The notes under the pieces: model-generated | Database searches by the model: none | What the model was told of the DNA's origin: nothing | The model's input: only the letters and a program-made list of their open reading frames with translations | Position numbers and translations under genes: made by a program | NCBI RefSeq assembly: GCF_900103585.1 | Contig: NZ_FNHV01000012.1 | Coordinates: forward strand, 280,349 to 344,348 | Direction of reading: 5' to 3' | Length of the DNA stretch: 64,000 nt | From: Streptomyces sp. cf386 | GTDB lineage: Bacteria > Actinomycetota > Actinomycetes > Streptomycetales > Streptomycetaceae | Shown here: positions 16,018 through 24,427 of the stretch, piece by piece | Layout: every line of letters begins with the position of its first letter | Numbering within the stretch: the first letter of the stretch is position 1

Positions 16018-16995
16018 ATGAGACGCCGCACCCCGCTCCCGCCCTCTCCCCTGCCGCAGCGCGACGGGATCGACGCGGTGCGGGTGCGCCTGCCCTTCGA
16101 TGGGGCGTGGGCCACCGTGCGGGAGTATCTGGTGGAGCGGCTCTCGGGGGCTGGGCCCGGGGTGGTCACCGGGATGTTCGACGGAGGGCTGGTCGTCGGG
16201 GCGGACGGCCGGGCGGTGGCGGCGGACGCGGCGTATGTGCCGGGGATGTTCGTGTGGTTCCACCGGGAGCTGCCCCCAGAGGTGCCGGTGCCGTTCGCGG
16301 TGGACGTCGTGTACCGCGACGAGCACATCGTCGTCGCCGACAAGCCGCACTTCCTGGCCACCACCCCGCGCGGCGGCCATGTCACCGAGACCGTGCTGGC
16401 GCGACTGCGCCGGGAGCTGGACATCCCGGCGCTGGGCGCCGCGCACCGGCTCGACCGGCTCACCGCCGGGCTGGTGCTGTTCATGGTGCGGCCCGAGGAA
16501 CGCGGCGCTTATCAGACGCTGTTCAGCGAAAAGCGGGTACGCAAGGAGTACGAGGCCGTGGCGCCGCACGATCCCGGGCTCGCCCTGCCCCGGACCGTGC
16601 GCAGCCGCATCCTCAAGGAGCGCGGGGTGCTCGCCGCCCGGGAGGTCGAGGGCGAGCCGAACGCCGTCACACGTGTCGAGGTCGTCGACCACCGCGCCGG
16701 ACTCGCCCGCTACCGGCTGACGCCCACCACCGGACAGACCCATCAGCTACGGGTCCACATGAACGCGCTGGGCGTACCCCTCCTCGGCGACCCGCTGTAC
16801 CCCGAGGTGACCGCCCCCGTACCGGCCGGCGATTTCCGACGCCCGCTCCAACTGCTGGCACGGGCAATGGATTTCACCGATCCGGTGACGGGGACGGCAC
16901 ATCGGTTCCGGAGTACGCGGACCCTTGAGGCCTGGGCGTCGTACGCCGGGTGGGCGGCGGGGCAGCCGTACGGCGAGGGTGCCCCGACCCGGTGA
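16018..16995 (+). CDS. RluA-family RNA pseudouridine synthase
   Basis: The protein has 325 residues. It has the RluA catalytic motif AAHRLDRLTAGLVLFM, with Asp as nucleophile, and the preceding strand DEHIVVADKPHFLATTPRGGHV. The late motif YRLTPTTGQTHQLRVHMNALGVPLLGDPLYP is also typical. The substrate, 23S rRNA or tRNA, cannot be set from sequence. The ATG at 16018 is favoured; a GTG lies directly before it. The N-terminal 80 residues lack a clear S4 domain. The gene stands alone between the acetyltransferase and the conservon. Confidence 0.92.
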   Translation: MRRRTPLPPSPLPQRDGIDAVRVRLPFDGAWATVREYLVERLSGAGPGVVTGMFDGGLVVGADGRAVAADAAYVPGMFVWFHRELPPEVPVPFAVDVVYRDEHIVVADKPHFLATTPRGGHVTETVLARLRRELDIPALGAAHRLDRLTAGLVLFMVRPEERGAYQTLFSEKRVRKEYEAVAPHDPGLALPRTVRSRILKERGVLAAREVEGEPNAVTRVEVVDHRAGLARYRLTPTTGQTHQLRVHMNALGVPLLGDPLYPEVTAPVPAGDFRRPLQLLARAMDFTDPVTGTAHRFRSTRTLEAWASYAGWAAGQPYGEGAPTR

Positions 16996-17188
16996 CGGGT
17001 GGCGTCCGGCGCCGACCGATGGCGGGGCGGGGGCTGCCGGACGGCTGGCGACCGCCAGAAGCACACGGCAACCTCCGGCAGTAACGACCGCCCGGCAAGC
17101 GGCGAACCGCCCGGAGCACACGCCGACCACCCGACAGACGGCGATCACCGCAGGCAGACGACAACCTCCGGATCCCGCCACCGGCCCC

Positions 17189-18676
17189 TCAGTTACCCCG
17201 CCACCACCGCAGGAACCGCCGCAGGACCCCCTTCGGCCGCACCGGCTCGGCAGCCGGTGCCGGCGTGGGCGTCGGCGTGGGCGGCTGTGCGGCCGTCGGC
17301 TGGGGAGCCGGGGTCGGTGGCTGCTGGGGCTGCGGGGTGCCGACCTGCCAGGTGGCGCGCTGGGGCGGGACCGGGGCGTGGCCCGGCTTCTGCATGACGT
17401 CCTGCGGCGGCTTCGGCGCGAAGCGGACCGGCAGTTCCACCAGGTGAGCCGAGGCGATCGAGTGCCGCCACTCCAACTCGTCCTCGGCGCAATCGAGTTC
17501 CACGTCCGGCAACCGCATCAGCAGCGCGTCGACGCCGACTTCGGCGATCGCACGGCCGATGTCCGCGCCCGGGCACTCGTGCGGTCCACCGCCGAAGGCG
17601 AGGTGGGAACGGTTGCCCATCATGTTGGCGGAGAGGTCGGGACGCACCCGCGGGTCGACGTTGCCGGGAGCGGGAGCGAACAGCAGCCCGTCCCCCTTGC
17701 GGATGTGCTGCCCGCCCAACTCCGTGTCCTGCTTGGCGAAGTAGCCGAACACGGTGCTGAACGGCGGCTCGTCCCACAGGGACTGCTCGACCGCCTCGGG
17801 CACCGTCATCTGGCCGCCGCTGAGCTGGGCGCGGAAGCGCGGGTCGGTGAGGACCACGCGGATCACATTGGCGAGGAGGTTCGCGGTGGCCTCGTAGGCG
17901 GCGATGAGCACGACCCGCAGGTGCTGGCCGATCTCGTCGTCGGTCAGCCGGGCCGGGTGGTTGATCAGATGGGTGGCGAAGTCCTCCTCCGGCCGGGCCC
18001 GCCGCTTGGCGGTGAGCCGCATCAGCGCGTCCATGATGTACGCGTTGCTGGCGATCGCCGTCTCGGTGCCCTTGAGCATGTCGCGGGCGGCCTCGACGAT
18101 ACGGTCGTTGTACTCGTCGGGCATGCCGAGGATCTCGCACATCACGGCCATCGGCAGATGCTCGGAGAACTGCGCGACCAGGTCGGCGCGGCCCTCCTCG
18201 CAGAACCGGTTGACGAGGCGCTGCGTGGAGCGGTTGATGTAGCGGCGCATCCCGCGGTGGTCGATGGTGGACATGGCGCCGGTGACCGCACCGCGCAGCC
18301 GCAGGTGTTCGTCGCCCTCGGCGTGGGAGCAGATCGGCTGCCAGGCGATGTGCGGCATCAACGGGTGGTCGGGCTTGACCATGCCCTCCAGCAGCGGGTT
18401 CCAGATACGGCTGTCCCGGCAGAACTGCGAGGGCGTACGCACCATGTGCAGGTTCTCGGTGTGGCCGAGGACCACCCACATCGGCACATCGTCGTGGAGC
18501 AGTACGGGCGCCACCTGGCCGTGCTGCTCACGGAGTTGCTCGTACAGCTCCCCCAGGTCCTCCGCCTCGTGGAGCCGGTGCAGGCTTCCGGGGCCGAGCC
18601 CATGGGCCGGGCAGCCGGGCGGTGGGGCGGGAAAGGCGTCGTGCGTACCGGTCGGGGAAGGGAATTCAGGCGTCAC
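17189..18676 (-). CDS. rarE: Conservon cytochrome P450, CYP157-like, lacking the ExxR arginine
   Basis: The 495-residue protein contains the haem-binding loop FGGGPHECPG with Cys368 as thiolate ligand and an I-helix IAAYEATAN at about 258-266. The K-helix ExxR motif is replaced by EQSLW at residues 297-301, with Trp in place of the arginine. This substitution is known in the CYP157 family of conservon P450s. The C-terminal 75 residues are a proline- and glutamine-rich extension ending in a basic RRFLRWWRGN tail. The gene is last in the conservon (cvn9/rar type), 87 bp behind the GTPase gene. Substrate and redox partner are unknown. A ferredoxin gene occurs at 52475 but is not linked. Confidence 0.88.
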   Translation of the reverse strand: MTPEFPSPTGTHDAFPAPPPGCPAHGLGPGSLHRLHEAEDLGELYEQLREQHGQVAPVLLHDDVPMWVVLGHTENLHMVRTPSQFCRDSRIWNPLLEGMVKPDHPLMPHIAWQPICSHAEGDEHLRLRGAVTGAMSTIDHRGMRRYINRSTQRLVNRFCEEGRADLVAQFSEHLPMAVMCEILGMPDEYNDRIVEAARDMLKGTETAIASNAYIMDALMRLTAKRRARPEEDFATHLINHPARLTDDEIGQHLRVVLIAAYEATANLLANVIRVVLTDPRFRAQLSGGQMTVPEAVEQSLWDEPPFSTVFGYFAKQDTELGGQHIRKGDGLLFAPAPGNVDPRVRPDLSANMMGNRSHLAFGGGPHECPGADIGRAIAEVGVDALLMRLPDVELDCAEDELEWRHSIASAHLVELPVRFAPKPPQDVMQKPGHAPVPPQRATWQVGTPQPQQPPTPAPQPTAAQPPTPTPTPAPAAEPVRPKGVLRRFLRWWRGN

Positions 18677-18763
18677 AGGGGTCGCTCCGAAGGGGATCCG
18701 GTTTCTGGGGAGTCACAGCGCGAATTTCTGGGGATTCACAGCGCGAACGCATGCGGGCGCGCC

Positions 18764-19384
18764 CTACCTGAGCGCGCCCGACATGGCGAGGGAGTGCAGG
18801 AAGTGCATCAGGGTCATCAGCACGTCACGGCTGGAGGCCCGGCGGCGGACGTCGCACTCCACGATCGGGATCTCCGCGTCGAGGTCGAGCGCCGCGCGCA
18901 GGTCGTCGACGGCGTAACGGGGCGCGTCGGGGAAGGAGTTGACGGCGACGACGAACGGCACGCCGCGCTCCTCCAGTCGCCCTATCACGTCGAAGCTGAC
19001 TTCGAGCCGACGGGTGTCGATCAGCACGACCGCGCCCAGCGCGCCCTCGAACAGCCCGTTCCACAGGAACCAGAAACGCTCCTGGCCGGGCGTGCCGAAG
19101 AGGTACAGCACGAGCTGGTCGGTGATGCTGATGCGCCCGAAGTCCATGGCGACGGTGGTGGCCGTCTTGGTGTCCGAGCCGAAGTTGTCGTCGACACCGA
19201 TGCCGGCCTGCGTCATGGTCTCTTCGGTGGTCAGCGGCCTGATCTCGCTGACCGAGCCGACCATGGTCGTCTTGCCGACCCCGAAGCCGCCCACGATCAC
19301 GATCTTGACCGCGGCCTCGGCCGTGGCCGGCAGCTGGTCCTCGGTCCGTGGACCGGGGATGGTGTCAGAGCCTTTGAAGTCCAT
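18764..19384 (-). CDS. rarD: Conservon GTP-binding protein (CvnD/RarD)
   Basis: The protein has 206 residues. The P-loop GGFGVGKT is at about 32-39, and FGTPGQERF at about 97-105 replaces the classical DxxG switch II, as in MglA-like small GTPases. The usual NKxD base-recognition motif is degenerate (VAVNSF near 146-151). Conservon D proteins act at the membrane with the A, B and C proteins as a signalling complex resembling G-protein systems, influencing aerial development and secondary metabolism. The start overlaps the 3' end of the DUF742 gene by 20 bp, consistent with one operon. Confidence 0.92.
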   Translation of the reverse strand: MDFKGSDTIPGPRTEDQLPATAEAAVKIVIVGGFGVGKTTMVGSVSEIRPLTTEETMTQAGIGVDDNFGSDTKTATTVAMDFGRISITDQLVLYLFGTPGQERFWFLWNGLFEGALGAVVLIDTRRLEVSFDVIGRLEERGVPFVVAVNSFPDAPRYAVDDLRAALDLDAEIPIVECDVRRRASSRDVLMTLMHFLHSLAMSGALR

Positions 19385-19763
19385 GCATCACCGCTTCGAG
19401 AAGGGACCGGTCGGCGACGGCCTGACGCACGAGCGGGGCGCGCGCCGTCACCAGGTCGGCCGTCAGCAAGTCGGTGAGCAGGACCGTCATCGCGCTGAAC
19501 GGCAGACTGAGATAGGCCGAGAGCTCGGCCACGGACAGGGGGGTCGTGCAGAGCCGGAGCAGCGCCGCCTGCTCGGGCGCGGCGGAGGGCGGTGGGTCGG
19601 CGCTCGCCACGATTAAGGTGACGAGGTCGAGTTCGGCGCGCTCGGCGCCGTCCTTCCCGGCCACCACGAAGAGCCGTTCCGGGTTCTTCTTCTGCCTCGG
19701 CGGGGGCGGTAGTGGGGGCGGTTGTCCTTGGGGGAATCGCCGCTGGCGTTGCGGAGGAGTCAT
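19365..19763 (-). CDS. rarC: Conservon DUF742 protein (CvnC/RarC)
   Basis: From the ATG at 19763 the protein has 132 residues. A proline-rich N terminus is followed by the DUF742 domain, with RLFVVAGKDGAERAELDLVTLIVAS and LCTTPLSVAELSAYLSLPFSAMTVLLTDLL, which resembles a winged helix. Its start overlaps the roadblock gene by 4 bp and its end overlaps the GTPase gene by 20 bp. DUF742 proteins interact with other conservon products; no enzymatic role is known. A much longer open frame to 20591 in the same frame is an artefact of GC-rich DNA. Confidence 0.9.
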   Translation of the reverse strand: MTPPQRQRRFPQGQPPPLPPPPRQKKNPERLFVVAGKDGAERAELDLVTLIVASADPPPSAAPEQAALLRLCTTPLSVAELSAYLSLPFSAMTVLLTDLLTADLVTARAPLVRQAVADRSLLEAVMHGLQRL

Positions 19764-20167
19764 ACGGTCTGCCCGTTGCGCCTCGACGGGCTGGTGAGAT
19801 GGGCGCCGATGCGGCCGACGAGGTCGGACATGCGGTTGCTCATCAGACCGGGTTCGGCGAACGTGTCGGAGAGCACGGCGAGATAGGCGTTGGCGCCGGC
19901 GGCCATCAGATAGAAGTAGCCGCCGTTGATCTCGATGAGGACCATCTTCATCTTGCCGTCGCTGTTCGGGATCTCCGTGGCGACCGCGCTCGCCAGGCTC
20001 TGCAGACCGGCGCAGGCCGCGGCGACGCGGTCGGCGGTGTCCGGGTCGCCGCCGTAGCGGGCGATGCGCAGACCGTCGGCGGAGAGCACCACGATCATCT
20101 CGATGCCCGGTACGCCGTCGTGGAGCTCCTTGAGCATCCAGTCGAAGTTGGCGCGCTGCTGGATCAC
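19760..20167 (-). CDS. rarB: Conservon roadblock/LC7 protein (CvnB/RarB)
   Basis: A 135-residue roadblock/LC7 domain protein. It has FDWMLKELHDGVPGIEMIVVLSADGLRIA at the N terminus and the MKMVLIEINGGYFYLMAAGANAYLAVL core strands. MglB-like roadblock proteins act as partners or regulators of the MglA-like GTPase, which is encoded two genes downstream. The GTG start at 20167 overlaps the stop of the sensor gene as GTGA, so translation is coupled. Confidence 0.92.
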   Translation of the reverse strand: MIQQRANFDWMLKELHDGVPGIEMIVVLSADGLRIARYGGDPDTADRVAAACAGLQSLASAVATEIPNSDGKMKMVLIEINGGYFYLMAAGANAYLAVLSDTFAEPGLMSNRMSDLVGRIGAHLTSPSRRNGQTV

Positions 20168-21759
20168 TTGGGGTCCCCCTCGTCGTCGGCCTCGCGGCGG
20201 GCCGGTTGGGTTCGCGGCTGGAGTGTGTAGGGGTCGGGCTTGTCCTTGAGTCCGTTCCAGAACGCCTCGACCCACGCACCGGGGGCGGGCTCGTCCTGCA
20301 CGGGCTCGGGCAGGGGCTCGGGGTCGGGCTTCGGCGTCGACCAGACGGTCGGCCTGCCCTCCCGTTCGGCCCGCTCGATGGCCGCCTGCTCGGCGAGCCG
20401 CTTGCTGAGCGGGGTCTTGACCCGGCTGCGGCGCTGCGGCAGCCCGCCCGCGGTCCATTCGGTGACCACGGGGACGTCGTCCTCCATGGAGACCGCGGCG
20501 GGGATCTTCGGGCTGGTGGGGCGCCGCTTCTTGGGCGTGCGCTTGGGTCCTTCGAGCGCGCCGGGGCCGAGCTTGGGCGCCGATACGGCACCGATGCCGT
20601 GCGCGTATCCGGGCGCGGCGTCCGTGGTCAGCATCTCGCGCGGGATCACCAGGACGGCGCGGACACCGCCGTACGCGGAGGTGCGCAGGGAGACCTGCAT
20701 GTTGAACGCCGTGCACAGACGGCCCACGACGGCCAGGCCCAGTCGCGGGGACTCGCCGAGTTCCTGGAGGTCTCCGCCGGCCTTGGCGCGCTCCAGCATG
20801 CCCTCGACCCGGGTCCGGGCCTCCTCGCTGAGGCTGACGCCCGCGTCCTCGATCTCGATCGCGATGCCGGTCTGCACCTCGGTGGCGGTGACGTGCACCT
20901 CGGTCTGCGGCGGCGAGTAGCGGGTGGCGTTGTCGAGGAGTTCGGCCGCCGCGTGGATGACCGGTTCGACGGAGATGCCGCGGACGTTGACCTGGGCGAT
21001 GGAGTCCAGCTTGATGCGCCGGTACTCCAGGATGCGGGACATGGCACCGCGCAGCACGCTGTACAGCTGGACGGGGTTGGGCCACTGACGGCCGGGGCGA
21101 CCGCCGCCGAGCACGGAGATGGAGTCGGCGAGGCGGCCGATCAGCATGGTGCCGTGGTCGATGCGCAGCAGGTCGTCGAAGACCTCGGGGTTGCGGCCGT
21201 GGTCCTCCTCCATCTCCCGTAGTTCCACGGCCTGTTGGTGGACGATCGCCTGGACGCGGCGGGCGATGTTGACGAAGGAGCGCTGGGAGGAGTCGCGCAG
21301 GGCTTCCTCGTAGTCGAGGATGTCGAGCATCGACTTCACCAACGCGAGCTGCGCCGGTGGGAGTTGGGCGTAGGACGGGTCGATCTCAGCGAGGTCGCGC
21401 ATCACCTCATGGGGTGAATTGCCGCACCGCAGCCGGTAGATCGCGGCGGGCGTGACCTCCGTGGCGAGGCGGGCCATCTCCTCGTCGTGGGCGGCTACAC
21501 GCCGTTCCAGATACGCGGTGTGACGGGCGCGCTCGGCCCGCTCGTCCCGCAGGGCGCGGCCGCGGCGCACCGTTTCGGCCGCGGACGCCAGCACGAGCAG
21601 CAGGGCCACGGCACCGCACACGCCGACGGCCGTCCGGGCCGGTTCCGTCACCACGGCGACGGCGGCTCCGGTTGCCGCGGCCATCACTATGGCGGGCAGC
21701 AACAGGACGCGCGCGTACGGGAGTTCACGGCGACTGGTCGGGGATTGAACGCTCACCAT
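20164..21759 (-). CDS. rarA: Conservon sensor histidine kinase-like protein (CvnA/RarA)
   Basis: The 531-residue protein has two hydrophobic segments near residues 17-40 and 45-60, then a cytoplasmic nitrate/GHKL-type ATPase domain. VIHAAAELLDNATRYSPPQTEV is the N box, and GLAVVGRLCTAFNMQVSLRTSAYGGVRAVLVIP contains the G-box region. A conserved phosphoacceptor histidine in a typical H-box is not evident, as in other CvnA proteins. The C-terminal 150 residues are basic and proline-rich. It is the first gene of the conservon, and its promoter should lie in 21760-22086. Confidence 0.92.
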   Translation of the reverse strand: MVSVQSPTSRRELPYARVLLLPAIVMAAATGAAVAVVTEPARTAVGVCGAVALLLVLASAAETVRRGRALRDERAERARHTAYLERRVAAHDEEMARLATEVTPAAIYRLRCGNSPHEVMRDLAEIDPSYAQLPPAQLALVKSMLDILDYEEALRDSSQRSFVNIARRVQAIVHQQAVELREMEEDHGRNPEVFDDLLRIDHGTMLIGRLADSISVLGGGRPGRQWPNPVQLYSVLRGAMSRILEYRRIKLDSIAQVNVRGISVEPVIHAAAELLDNATRYSPPQTEVHVTATEVQTGIAIEIEDAGVSLSEEARTRVEGMLERAKAGGDLQELGESPRLGLAVVGRLCTAFNMQVSLRTSAYGGVRAVLVIPREMLTTDAAPGYAHGIGAVSAPKLGPGALEGPKRTPKKRRPTSPKIPAAVSMEDDVPVVTEWTAGGLPQRRSRVKTPLSKRLAEQAAIERAEREGRPTVWSTPKPDPEPLPEPVQDEPAPGAWVEAFWNGLKDKPDPYTLQPRTQPARREADDEGDPK

Positions 21760-22086
21760 GTGGGCCCTCTGAAACTAATCGGGTGGGTGTAGGGGGAGCT
21801 TGCAGCGGGGTACGTCATGGGTATGTCGGAATCTTCTGCGCGTTTGGGAACAAGCGCACGAATACGCCTCAACTCGGTGCGCTGCGGGCGAGCTTAGTCC
21901 GACCGGATCATCGCTGTGTCATATTCAGCAAGCACCTGAAATGGGGTGTGCGACAGGAGTACCCTCGGCCCCATTTATACGCTCAGCTCACCATCGCACA
22001 CCGTACGTCACGGCGTACGGGCGTACGAAAATCACTCACCGTGACGGGTGAAGGATCGGGGATTCAGACCCCGTTCGGCCGGATGT
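21760..22086. other. Intergenic region between conservon and TetR gene
   Basis: About 330 bp without a gene. It is less GC-rich than its surroundings, consistent with the conservon promoter reading left. A 7-bp-arm palindrome CCGTACGTCACGGCGTACGG is at 22001-22020. The short open frames here have no support. Confidence 0.55.
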
Positions 22087-22722
22087 TCAGATCCCCGCGA
22101 TGCGCAGCGCGGCGTCCGCCGTCGCCTCGGCGAACACCGACACCGGGCGCTCCGGGTCGGAGCGGTGCACGAGGATGACGCCCTCGATCAGGCCGAAGAG
22201 CAGATCCGTACGCAGGTCCAGCTCGCCCTTGGCGAGCGCGCCGCCGGCGGCCGTGGCGGCAAGCAACTGGCGGTAGGCGTCTTTGAGTTCGGCGCGCACG
22301 GCGTGGAAGCCGGCGAAGCGCTCGGTGCGCACCTCGGGCAGCAGGTACAGCCCGCCGAGGTTGTGCGGGCCGCCGCAGAGCAGCTCCACGTCCGCGCGGC
22401 ACAGCCGCCACAGCCGGTCCCCGGCCGGGGTCGCGTCGTCGGCGAGGAGTTCCCGGGCGTACGCGAGTGAGGGCGTGACCGTGGACTCCAGGAGCTCGGC
22501 GAGGAGTTCCTCCTTGCCGGAGACGTAGTGGTACATGGACGCCTGCCGCATCCCCGCACGCTCGGCCACGGCGCGGGTGGTGGTGGCGGCGTAGCCCCGG
22601 GTGGTGAACAACTCGGCGGCGGACACGAGGAGTTCGGCACGCGGCTCGAGCCCGCTGTCCGGCCGCTGAGCGGCCCGCGGCCTGCCGACCCGCCGACCTC
22701 CCGGCCCACCTGACGTACCCAT
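22087..22722 (-). CDS. TetR-family regulator, probable regulator of guanidine utilisation
   Basis: The protein has 211 residues from the ATG at 22722. The TetR helix-turn-helix is visible at about residues 30-75: LLVSAAELFTTRGYAATTTRAVAERAGMRQASMYHYVSGKEELL. The C-terminal ligand domain begins at about residue 80. The gene diverges from the carboxylase operon, and the palindrome at 22925-22944 lies in the shared intergenic region. The same palindrome occurs before the permease at 13740. It is therefore the best candidate to bind both sites and respond to guanidine or a related compound. A longer frame to 22899 would run through the promoter region. Confidence 0.88.
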   Translation of the reverse strand: MGTSGGPGGRRVGRPRAAQRPDSGLEPRAELLVSAAELFTTRGYAATTTRAVAERAGMRQASMYHYVSGKEELLAELLESTVTPSLAYARELLADDATPAGDRLWRLCRADVELLCGGPHNLGGLYLLPEVRTERFAGFHAVRAELKDAYRQLLAATAAGGALAKGELDLRTDLLFGLIEGVILVHRSDPERPVSVFAEATADAALRIAGI

Positions 22723-22922
22723 GGGTTCGATCCTCGCACATCGGGGCGTACGGCGATCTCCGCGCGGGCTTCGGGCCGGCTCCACGCGGGCTTCGGCGGT
22801 GCGGGTCCGCCGCCGCGCCGGCTGCGCGGCTCGCGTGAAGGCGGTGGGGTCCGGGTAGGCAGCGGGCGCCGCGGTAACTGCACGGCAACACCCCCGCAAT
22901 CCCCTCGACCCACCCCGCCCCT

Positions 22923-22946
22923 AATTTCTGTCGGGCGACAGAAAAG
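22923..22946. promoter_or_regulatory. Palindromic operator of the urea/guanidine carboxylase operon
   Basis: TTTCTGTCGGGCGACAGAAA at 22925-22944 is a perfect dyad apart from the central GG. It is 41 bp before the first operon gene, and the left part CCCTAATTTCTGTCG is identical to that before the permease at 13740. TAATTT may be the -10 element, so a bound repressor would block initiation. No guanidine-I riboswitch consensus was seen in this leader. Confidence 0.78.
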
Positions 22947-22985
22947 AGCCCGCACGCCGACACCCCAGAGCCGGAGGTCCCGCGC

Positions 22986-23810
22986 ATGGCGACAGAGACC
23001 ACGTACGGAGCCCGTGACCACGCCCGCGCCCAGGAGGGAAGCCGCGCCGAGGCCATGCCCGTCGTGCCGGCCCGGGACTGGCCCGCGCCGCCCTGCGAGG
23101 CGGGGCACCTGGTGTGGGCCGAGACGGTGGCGGGTGGCGGTTACACGCACAAGGTGCTGGCCCGCGGCACGGAACTGCGGCTGACCGATCTGCGCGGCGA
23201 CGCCTGCGCGCATCTGCTGCTGTACGTGGCCGACCGCCCCTGGGAGCGGCTGAACGTCGCCGACACGGTGAAGGTGCAGTGGAACGCCTACCTCCGCGAG
23301 GGCCGCCTGCTGCTCTCCGACCAGGGCCGCGTGCTCGCGAGCGTCATCGCCGACACCGCCGGGCGCCACGACACGCTGTGCGGCACGTCCACCCTGGTCC
23401 GCAACACCGAGCGCTACGGCGACGGCACCCCGCAGTCCCCCTCCCCCGCCGGCCGTGAACTGTTCAAGCTGGCGGCGGCGAAGAACGGCCTGGAGCCCCG
23501 GGACCTGCCCCCGTCGCTGTCCTTCTTCCAGGGCGTCGAGGTCCGCGAGGACGGCACCCTCGACTTCACCGGCTCGGCCGGGCCCGGCGGCAGTGTGACC
23601 CTGCGCGCCGAGCAGGACGTGACGTTCCTGATCGCCAACGTGCCGCATCCGGCCGACCCGCGCCCCGAGTACGTCAGCACCCCACTGGAGGTACTCGCCT
23701 GGCGCGCGGCGCCGACCACCCCGGACGACCCGCTCTGGGACGCCACCCCCGAGGGCCGCCGCGCCTTCCTCAACACCGCCGAATTCCTCGCCACCAGGGG
23801 GCTCGCATGA
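22986..23810 (+). CDS. Urea carboxylase-associated DUF1989 protein 1 (carboxyguanidine deiminase subunit candidate)
   Basis: A 274-residue DUF1989 protein of the UAAP1 type, with VLARGTELRLTDLRGDACAHLLLY and the conserved GRHDTLCG motif carrying likely metal-binding His, Asp and Cys. Paired DUF1989 proteins encoded beside a urea-carboxylase homologue are known as CgdA/CgdB, a heterodimeric carboxyguanidine deiminase that makes allophanate from carboxyguanidine. Presence of both subunits here argues that the carboxylase uses guanidine. A GGAGG site at about 22973 precedes the ATG by 8 bp. The stop overlaps the next start as ATGA. Confidence 0.88.
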   Translation: MATETTYGARDHARAQEGSRAEAMPVVPARDWPAPPCEAGHLVWAETVAGGGYTHKVLARGTELRLTDLRGDACAHLLLYVADRPWERLNVADTVKVQWNAYLREGRLLLSDQGRVLASVIADTAGRHDTLCGTSTLVRNTERYGDGTPQSPSPAGRELFKLAAAKNGLEPRDLPPSLSFFQGVEVREDGTLDFTGSAGPGGSVTLRAEQDVTFLIANVPHPADPRPEYVSTPLEVLAWRAAPTTPDDPLWDATPEGRRAFLNTAEFLATRGLA

Positions 23811-24427
23811 AGACCGTGGTTGCGGCCAGGGCCGCCTGGTCGTCCGTCGTCCGCGAGGGCGAGACGCTGACCATCACCGACCTGCACGGCAACCAGGCCG
23901 TCGACTTCCTCGTGTACGACGCCCATGACACCTCGGTCCGCTACAGCGCGCCCGACACCATTCACGCGCAGGGCGGCATCTTCCTGACGACGGGCAGCAT
24001 GCTGATGTCGAACGAGCACACGCCGCTGATGACCGTCGTCGCCGACGAGGTGGGCCGTCACGACACGGTCGGCGGCGCCTGCTCGAAGGAGTCCAACACC
24101 CTGCGCTACGGCCACCACACCTGGTCGCAGCACGCGTGCGTGGACAACTTCCTCGCCGAGGGCGCCAAGTACGGCCTCGGCAAGCGCGATCTGGTCTCCA
24201 ACGTCAACTGGTACATGAACGTGCCGGTCGAGAAGGACGGCACCCTCGGCATCGTCGACGGAATCTCGGCCCCGGGGCTGTCCCTGACCCTGCGCGCCGA
24301 GCGCGACGTCCTCGTCCTCGTCTCCAACTGCCCCCAGATCAACAACCCGTGCAACGGCTTCGACCCGACGGCCGTGGAGATGACGATCACGGACGCGGGC
24401 GAGGCACCCCGGGCGGGCGACGCATGA
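23807..24427 (+). CDS. Urea carboxylase-associated DUF1989 protein 2 (carboxyguanidine deiminase subunit candidate)
   Basis: A 206-residue DUF1989 protein of the UAAP2 type. It starts directly in the domain (VREGETLTITDLHGNQAVDFLVYDA) and contains EVGRHDTVGGACS, the conserved His-Cys cluster, and ALGISAPG-type loops later as DGISAPGLSLTLRAERDVLVLVSNCPQINNPCNGFDPT. It is the predicted partner of the preceding protein in one enzyme. Both its start and its stop overlap the neighbouring genes by 4 bp, so expression of the three is coupled. Confidence 0.88.
   Translation: MKTVVAARAAWSSVVREGETLTITDLHGNQAVDFLVYDAHDTSVRYSAPDTIHAQGGIFLTTGSMLMSNEHTPLMTVVADEVGRHDTVGGACSKESNTLRYGHHTWSQHACVDNFLAEGAKYGLGKRDLVSNVNWYMNVPVEKDGTLGIVDGISAPGLSLTLRAERDVLVLVSNCPQINNPCNGFDPTAVEMTITDAGEAPRAGDA

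Noticed and set aside
22919..22946. GlnR nitrogen-control box at the carboxylase operon
   Set aside because: The dyad CTGTCGnnCGACAG does not match the GTnAC-n6-GAAAC GlnR pattern.
22723..22985. Possible guanidine-I (ykkC) riboswitch before the carboxylase operon
   Set aside because: The conserved ykkC core was not seen and the gap is occupied by the TetR leader and the palindrome.
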